A stretch of 64,000 nucleotides of DNA from Branchiostoma floridae (taxonomy: Eukaryota; Chordata; Leptocardii; Amphioxiformes; Branchiostomatidae), in the NCBI RefSeq assembly GCF_000003815.2, contig NC_049995.1, positions 4,717,845 through 4,781,844 of the forward strand, in the 5' to 3' direction. Positions 57,966-64,000 of this stretch are shown piece by piece. Position 1 is the stretch's first letter. Each line of letters opens with the position of its first letter. The translations under genes were made by a program, and so were the position numbers. Under the pieces are notes generated by a model. That model was not told the DNA's origin and searched no databases. It was given only the letters and a program-made list of their open reading frames with translations.

Positions 57966-59210
57966 ATATACTTGTAAATTAAACCTTCTGCTATATATGA
58001 GATCGGAGTCTCTTTATTATGGATTGTTCACGATATAATGACAAACGCACAGAGCTGTTCACATTTCTTTCCGCTTACTTTAAAGAATTTGCTTTCTCTG
58101 TTCGATAGATAAATTCAACTACATTCTGGGAGGCGATAACCCTTACTGTGTACAGGTAGGCAAATACGATATCCACGAATGTTTATACCGTAGAATCAAT
58201 AGTGTAAATGACATGCTAGACCCTATATGCTGACTTATTCATACCTGTAGATATCCATATATGTCTGTTTAGTTGTACTGTAAGTAGTCGCTATAGACCT
58301 TACAAAACTCGCTATACTTTTGTCGTCTCAATAAAGATTTCATATACATGTATCATTATCTCAGTGGACGCAGGTGCGAAATTCGCGAGAAACAAGCCGA
58401 ACAACGTGTTTGCCTCCTAGTAGTGCTTCTTTAAAGCATTATTAACCTTCTCTTCTAATTGAAGCCCGAAGATATGAAGCATGATCTGGTCGAAAAACTG
58501 CTTTGATTCATTAATGATACTGATATATGATATAAAAATGACGTCATTTGCCCACCAGATGCAAGAAACTACTTTGAATATTTCTTTGATGGCATTATCA
58601 TTTTTGCCGGATTTTGGTTTCAATGCTAAGAGCGCTTATTAGGATATTAAAAAAATAACGTCATTTGCCCACTAGGTACAAAAACATACTTTGAATATTT
58701 CTTTGATAAATATGGTATTAGGGTTTCAAAGGATGATATTATCCACTGTAAACAGATTTCATAGACTGCTTGTTCATTGATGGTCTAGTTTTTTCAAATC
58801 ATGTTATCTTAGCTATATGCCGGGCTGAATTTCTTAGAATTCCAATAAAGTTCTTTCTTTTGAATTTAATCCGATTTCTGAAAGAGTAATTACTATGGTC
58901 ACAGATGTTGGACTGTGTTTTTGAAGTATCCGCGCAGTGTTTCAAGAGAATTATCACAATTATTTGAGATCTAAAGCTAACTTCACTTCTAAAGCATTTT
59001 CATTTTTAAGATTTGTGTCCATCGAAGCATTAATTTCTATAGCTACTAGTCTTTGCCAGACTGACTACACTGGCTGTTATAGCATCTGTTTTAGATGACA
59101 GGTATCGCTAGTTGATGACCTTTATTTCACTTTTTGATCATTTTGCTATTGTATACTATACCGTATTATCATCGTCATTATATTTCCATGTATATTCTTC
59201 TTAGTAAAAA
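57966..59210. other. Non-coding, one local tandem duplication
   Basis: No gene recognised. The block acgtcatttgcccac with actttgaatatttctttgat occurs twice, 117 bp apart (58541 and 58658). The first copy contains a CRE-like tgacgtcat. Confidence 0.45.
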
Positions 59211-59214
59211 ATCC

Positions 59215-59460
59215 TTAGTGTTTAGTTGGCCACCATCGTCTTGCTGATGTTTCTGCCACACTTAACAGAGGTGCTGGTACAGAAGGTTGTCTGTCGTAGC
59301 TTGAGGTATAACGGTCCGTTTTGGGGGTCTAGTGTCAGTGTAAGTTTAAATTTGCCACCTTATTCCTGAAGGATTCCAGGGATGGGGCAGTCACCATCTC
59401 TGCAGGAAGCAGGTTCCATATTTGCAATTAGTCTTCGGGCATGAATTTGCAATATATTAA
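59215..59460 (-). mobile_element. LINE 3' fragment (CR1/L2-like C-terminus)
   Basis: On the minus strand the frame WNLLPAEMVTAPSLESFRNK, followed by VANLNLH and a stop (about 59418-59338), is the typical last segment of LINE polyproteins of the 'xxLPxxVVxAxSLxxFKxxL' kind. The rest is 3' UTR. It is 5'-truncated. Confidence 0.7.
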
Positions 59461-59499
59461 AGATTCATTCGTTATAGGGAGAATATCACGGAGAATTTG

Positions 59500-59885
59500 T
59501 CCCTATTTGGCCAAATTCTTTTCTCACACCTGCGTATATATTTAAATCCGTATGAGGCGCGCATGGGAGTATTTACCTCCACCAGGTTCCACAGGTCGTT
59601 GATATTACAATAATATAATATAAATATAATAGAAATTGGACAAACGTAAACAGGTAACATGTCAGACGAGTTAGCTGGGTCGCTAACCATGCTTTTCGGT
59701 CAGCTAACTCATCTGGCATGTTATGTATCTATGTTTGTCCAATTTGTACTATTTTTCCCGCGGCCTGTGGAGCCTGCTGGTAGAGACCAAAAGCGCCATA
59801 CGCACCTCAAACGGACTTGAATATATATATATACGCATGTGTGACCCCACCTTTAGCATGGACTTGATCTCCTGGCCAATTTTTC
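59500..59885. repeat. Diverged inverted repeat with about 170-bp arms
   Basis: Left words ccaggttccacaggtc, aaattggacaaacgta and gacgagttagctgggtcgct are matched in reverse by right words gcctgtggagcctg, tttgtccaattt and cagctaactcatctgg. The arms meet near 59690. It looks like a fold-back element; the family is not recognised. Confidence 0.65.
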
Positions 59886-59926
59886 TCATTTATTTTGCCG
59901 GCTCCTTGTGCGGGCTAGATTTCTAC

Positions 59927-60520
59927 TAGTCTCCAAGCAGACCCTACGGTGCCTTAGAGATAGTATCAAAGCTCGCAAAGGAGTATAGCAGACCCTACGG
60001 TACCTTAGACTTTTAGAGATAGTGTCTGTATCTTTATCTTTATAGCCGGTATAACCGACGTTCGGCATAACACACCAACTTCGCAGGCCCGCGGCGCGGC
60101 AGCAGCTGGTTATATCACACCGAACAACCCGTCACACCTAACTTTTGCACATCTATCTGTAAGCGTTCTTTAAAACTACCCAGAGAAGATGCCCCTACTG
60201 TACTTGGTGATACCAAATTCCACTATACGATAGTTCTGGGAAAATACGAATTTTTAAACACATCAATCCTAGGTTGGTAACTCTCTGGTATTTGAATTCA
60301 TAACTGTTTCTTGTTCTTTTTTTTTGAGCTGGTATTAGATACTTGGTAACACTAGAATCCCTGTCCTTTAGATAGTATCAAAGCTGGCAAAGGAGTAGAG
60401 CGGGCACCCGTTGGACTCCCTTTGGCTTAAGCTATACTCCTTTGCCAGCTTTGATACTATCTCTAACTCTAACCAAGGATCTTTTATATTACAGGCACCG
60501 TAGGGTTTGCTTGGAGACTA
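59927..60520. mobile_element. TIR element of the helicase-carrying family, short copy 3
   Basis: The ends begin TAGTCTCCAAGCAGACCC and close with the inverse (one substitution). The next bases match copy 21545-22655 (ggtgccttag, gatagtatcaaagct). Flanks gatttctac (59918-59926) and gatttctat (60521-60529) form a 9-bp duplication with one mismatch. The element is 594 bp and has no helicase remnant. The right subterminal zone holds a further inverted pair (60366-60385 against 60438-60465). Confidence 0.85.
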
Positions 60521-60990
60521 GATTTCTATCACTCTTCAACCAATCTACAGAGACTATTTTTGAGACGGGGGATATGAGATGCTCTGGACCTAGTGTGAAG
60601 TCATCTACGTCGCTCGTCACTTTCAGGGCGCCGGCTTTCCGGCTGCAAGAGGTGCCAGATTACGGTTTGACGCAGTGTATCCCCCTTGAGCCAAGCAATA
60701 TAGCGCGGTAAAGGGTCAAAATAACCTGCCAGCATACATCATGAGCAATGCTGTATATACCGTAGACGTGCCGTGGACGAAAATGTGTCGGTTATAGTTC
60801 TGAACAAGCCAGATGGGAGCCAATATATGATCATAAATATACGACTAGTGCCACACGCTTCCCTGCAGGATTTGCGTTACGCATCTGTGGTGTGTGTTTC
60901 TTCTACTGTAAATTGCCTTTCTTTGCACTTGAGACGGCCCCAGATCGTTGTAGATCTGCCTGAAAGTAGCCATCGTCATTTTAAACCCTT
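60521..60990. other. Non-coding, nothing recognised
   Basis: Short frames without domains. Confidence 0.3.
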
Positions 60991-61245
60991 AAGGTGGTAT
61001 CTCACTGCACTTGGTGCACCGGTGCGGCACTGTGGGGTTCGAAAGATGTAACTCAACGAATTCCAGAAATAAAGAACGAATTTGTTTTTACGTTTTGTGT
61101 ATTTTTTTGCCCTCTTAGTCAGACTTTTACGTATTACGCAATATCTAATATTATATAAAAATCGGCGAAAATAACACAACAGTGCCGCAGTGAACGAACC
61201 CTGCAGTGCCACAACGGTGCCCCAAGTGCAATGAGAGAACACCTT
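60991..61245. mobile_element. MITE with about 50-bp TIRs, copy 2
   Basis: The left end aaggtggtatctcactgcac and the reversed right end aaggtgttctctcattgcac continue as matching arms through ggcactgnggggttcg-like wording. It is related to the copy at 34988-35228. Confidence 0.7.
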
Positions 61246-61255
61246 TGCGTACAAT

Positions 61256-61762
61256 ACTGCCAAAAATGATTTTTCTTATTTTGCTTACCCCATGGACAAT
61301 TCTCATATGAAGAAAAATATTCTTGCAAAAAGAAAATGTAGAATAAAACTCAAGCAAAACAAGAAACTGCAAAAAAAATTCTGAAAAGTCAAGCAAAATC
61401 TTCTCCTTTTTGTCTTATTATGCAAGAAAAAAAAATCTAGAAATTCTTGCTTTGTTTTAGAACTAGATTAAACTTTCAAGAAATACAAGAGTTTTTTCTT
61501 CCCTTTCTCCGAATATGACAGGACTTAATTCCTAGAAGAAAAATTTTCTGTGAGGAAGCAAATCAAGATAAACAAGAAAAAGCATTTTTGGCATTGTAAG
61601 AAAACGAATTTCAAATCGTCTTAAAAACTTAATAAGCAAAAATTTGCAAAATAAGCAAACATTTTTCTAAGATTTCTTAGGGACAAAATAATTTTCTTCC
61701 TGGAAGATAAGTTTTCTGTGAGGAAGCAAAACAAGATAAACAAGAAAAAACATTTTGGCAGT
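61256..61762. mobile_element. Possible TIR element, AT-rich
   Basis: The left end actgccaaaaatgatttttc is mirrored by the right end (reversed: actgccaaaatgttttttct). Inside, the block aggaagcaaancaagataaa is present twice (near 61554 and 61722). It directly abuts the MITE to its left. Confidence 0.5.
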
Positions 61763-64000
61763 GAACACGCGTACGCGCGCTGTCAGAGTCCACAAAGGGT
61801 CAAGATATGGGATCACCAATTTTCTCCGACAAATTGCTGACAAATCGCTGATGCAAATAGCCGATTTCTACTGTACAACGTTGGACGCAGCGGGAGTCCC
61901 ATGTCTGTGTGTGTGAACAGGAATCTGACGCACAATATGACTTCGTCGTACGCCACCCCTGTCACTTTTCCTTCAACCAAATGAGGCACCTCGATATGAG
62001 CATGACTTTTTTCACAGGGCAGCTATACCATAGCGTCATATCCGGAGTTACAATGAAATCGAATGACGTCATTTCCTGAGTTACAAAGGAATTGATATAC
62101 CGTTTTACAAACGACATACTGGTTTAGAAACGAGATAGCACTTTTAGAAATCGTATACATTACAAGATTTGAAAGCAGTATCAACTTTTTAAATTCATAG
62201 CACCACAGGTGTATTGTCTGCTCAAAAATGGTATTCTTTTTTCAAAACATATATGCGATTTTCAACAATACATGTTCAATTTTAAATTTCATATGTATTC
62301 TATTCGAAAATGTATATATTGTATTTTTGACACTATTTCTGCCCCATAGTAGGAAGCCGTATAAACTGCCAATCAGTCGTACTTCAAGGCACAAAAACTT
62401 ATTTGCGGCGAGGACAACGAAAGATTTACTGAACCTAGTTTGACTTCCATGTGCGATATCGTGCGCTTACCTTTGCCCATATGTATACATGTATTCTGTT
62501 GTTTTGTTATCGTCTTGTTGGTATAACGTCAATGAAGAGGTTTTCATTAATTAACACATGAAATAGTTTTAACTTATTCATGTATTTTAACAATCAATTT
62601 TAATTGCAATCTATGTATGTAAAATCAACGCAATTCAGTCTGATTGACTGCCAAGTTGAGTTTGATTTGGTTTGATTTGCCATCGTCCCATGGAACAGAA
62701 AATTTTCATTCTGTGAATTAAGCCTCATCTGCTAAAATAATTCCAGAAAGTCCCCCAAATATGGTCACGTACTTCAGTTCCTGTTATCTAAGCATCATAA
62801 TCAGTCCATAATCCTGAGGAGTATGACGATATTTACTGCGATCCAATTTCAGGAAACAACTTCAAAGTAACACATTGTACTGTCAGTTCTCTCACATGTC
62901 GATTCCAAATTTGGGGTTAGCCCTTTCCAACCAAGGACCCTAGAGAACTCTTTCAGCATCTTAGATTGATAAGGTGCAGGGAAGAGAAGCATCGCAGCCA
63001 TTAGCGTATAATTGCATGCATTTCTCGTGCATTGGCGGGCTTCTTTGACTTACGTTTCCTTAGAAGTGGTGCAGGCAATTACACGAATAGAGGTTAAGTC
63101 CCCGGAGGGGTTAGGTAGGTTCTCACATGGCTCAGACATGTGTAAAACGCAGGGACGTTTAGTTAAGCCCCGGTCTTACCGCCAAGGAGCTTCAGTCGTA
63201 CTTGTGATCCTCAAAAGGTTCGCAGAGAGCATATTTTACACACCTGATAAACAAATAGGGACTACGAATCTTCCATGGCTAGCCTTTTGATCCTGATGAG
63301 TTCAGTTAGTAGTAATACAAATGTATATCTTATTGCATTATTCAGAATATGTAACGGTAATATTGGCAATTATTTAGTTCCATGTTACTGATTTAGATAT
63401 CAATTTCGTCGTTTGTTTATGGAGCTTGTTTGTATGTAATTTGTTGGTCTTATCTTTAAGGTATCAATCTTTACTGATGCGGGCATGTGAATAACAAAAA
63501 CAAAACTTTGACAAGAACGTTTTTGTGGTCAAGTGTGTTGAAAATATGACTGAACACACAGAGTACGGTCTTGGAGTGCGATGTACTACGATTTGTGAAA
63601 TTGCAAAATTAACACCAGCATCATCAGTTTTGTTATTCCCACCTTCAAGCTCTTTGGTGCAAACGCCTTTTCCCGTCATTTCTTTTATTGGGGAAAAAAT
63701 GAAATATGCAAATAGCACAGAATCATTTTGAAACTGGTGTGTAACATGGGCCAAAAGCAACGCCTATTGCAGAGCCGTGTAAGGAGCCTCCTAGTAGCGT
63801 CAGTGAGTATTGCATTATACAAAGCCTGAAAAGCATGACCGCAAAAGTTGCAGTAACGCCATCAATATGATTGCTGTAAATACAGATAAATCTATAACGC
63901 GATTACGGTCTACAACATCAACAGGTGGCAGCACTACAGATGACCTGTACAAGAGCGCCTCCTAGCAGTTTGGGTAAGTATTGCGTCTTACATAGCCTAC
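61763..64000. other. Non-coding to the window end
   Basis: No gene recognised. At the right edge a block gcctcctag-cag/tag with gtaagtattgc and catagcct is present twice (63787-63826 and 63957-64000), about 170 bp apart, suggesting a tandem array that continues beyond the window. Confidence 0.35.

Noticed and set aside
60442-60711. 89-codon plus-strand frame
   Set aside because: It starts inside the right end of the TIR element and has no splice or domain support.

Overview
This window looks like invertebrate chordate DNA, most likely amphioxus (Branchiostoma). It is AT-leaning, intron-rich and full of short DNA transposons, 5'-truncated retroelements and tandem arrays. The species call is an inference from gene style (EGF plus C-type lectin secreted protein, NRY-type melatonin-like receptor) and repeat families; no search was run. 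There are three assembly gaps (3660-3759, 51462-51561, 55645-55943).

Three genes can be reconstructed exon by exon with matching splice phases. (1) 8513-15074, minus: a secreted lectin of about 609 residues with signal peptide, helical segment, six EGF-like repeats (one exon each), a long-form C-type lectin domain with an EPN motif and a C-terminal Cys-rich GCW domain. (2) 16641-24326, plus: dihydrolipoamide acetyltransferase, the E2 subunit of mitochondrial pyruvate dehydrogenase (DLAT), 12 coding exons, about 514 residues, with one lipoyl domain. Genes 1 and 2 are head to head, 1.57 kb apart. (3) 32833-56623, minus: a class A GPCR of 343 residues in six coding exons, melatonin-receptor-like or Tre1/Moody-like, spread over 24 kb mainly because its introns hold repeats.

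Layout: 1-8.5 kb is mostly non-coding with two terminal-inverted-repeat elements, an ETS-site-rich candidate promoter and two weak exon candidates. 8.5-24.3 kb holds the lectin and DLAT. 25-31 kb holds a hAT-type MITE, a 1.03-kb TIR element and an approximately 130-bp satellite array into which a Penelope-like retroelement has inserted. 32.8-56.6 kb is the GPCR; its introns hold a 203-bp tandem array, an approximately 175-bp tandem array, tRNA-derived SINEs, a hAT MITE and a 325-bp-arm palindrome beside a gap. 57-64 kb has no recognisable gene and many mobile-element copies.

The most unusual item is a TIR family with three copies here (21545-22655, 27007-28037, 59927-60520). They share a terminal motif, related subterminal motifs and 8-9 bp target duplications. 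The best preserved copy carries the N-terminal, Walker-A-containing end of a RecQ-like helicase, and the second copy seems to carry a CpG-decayed trace of the same segment.
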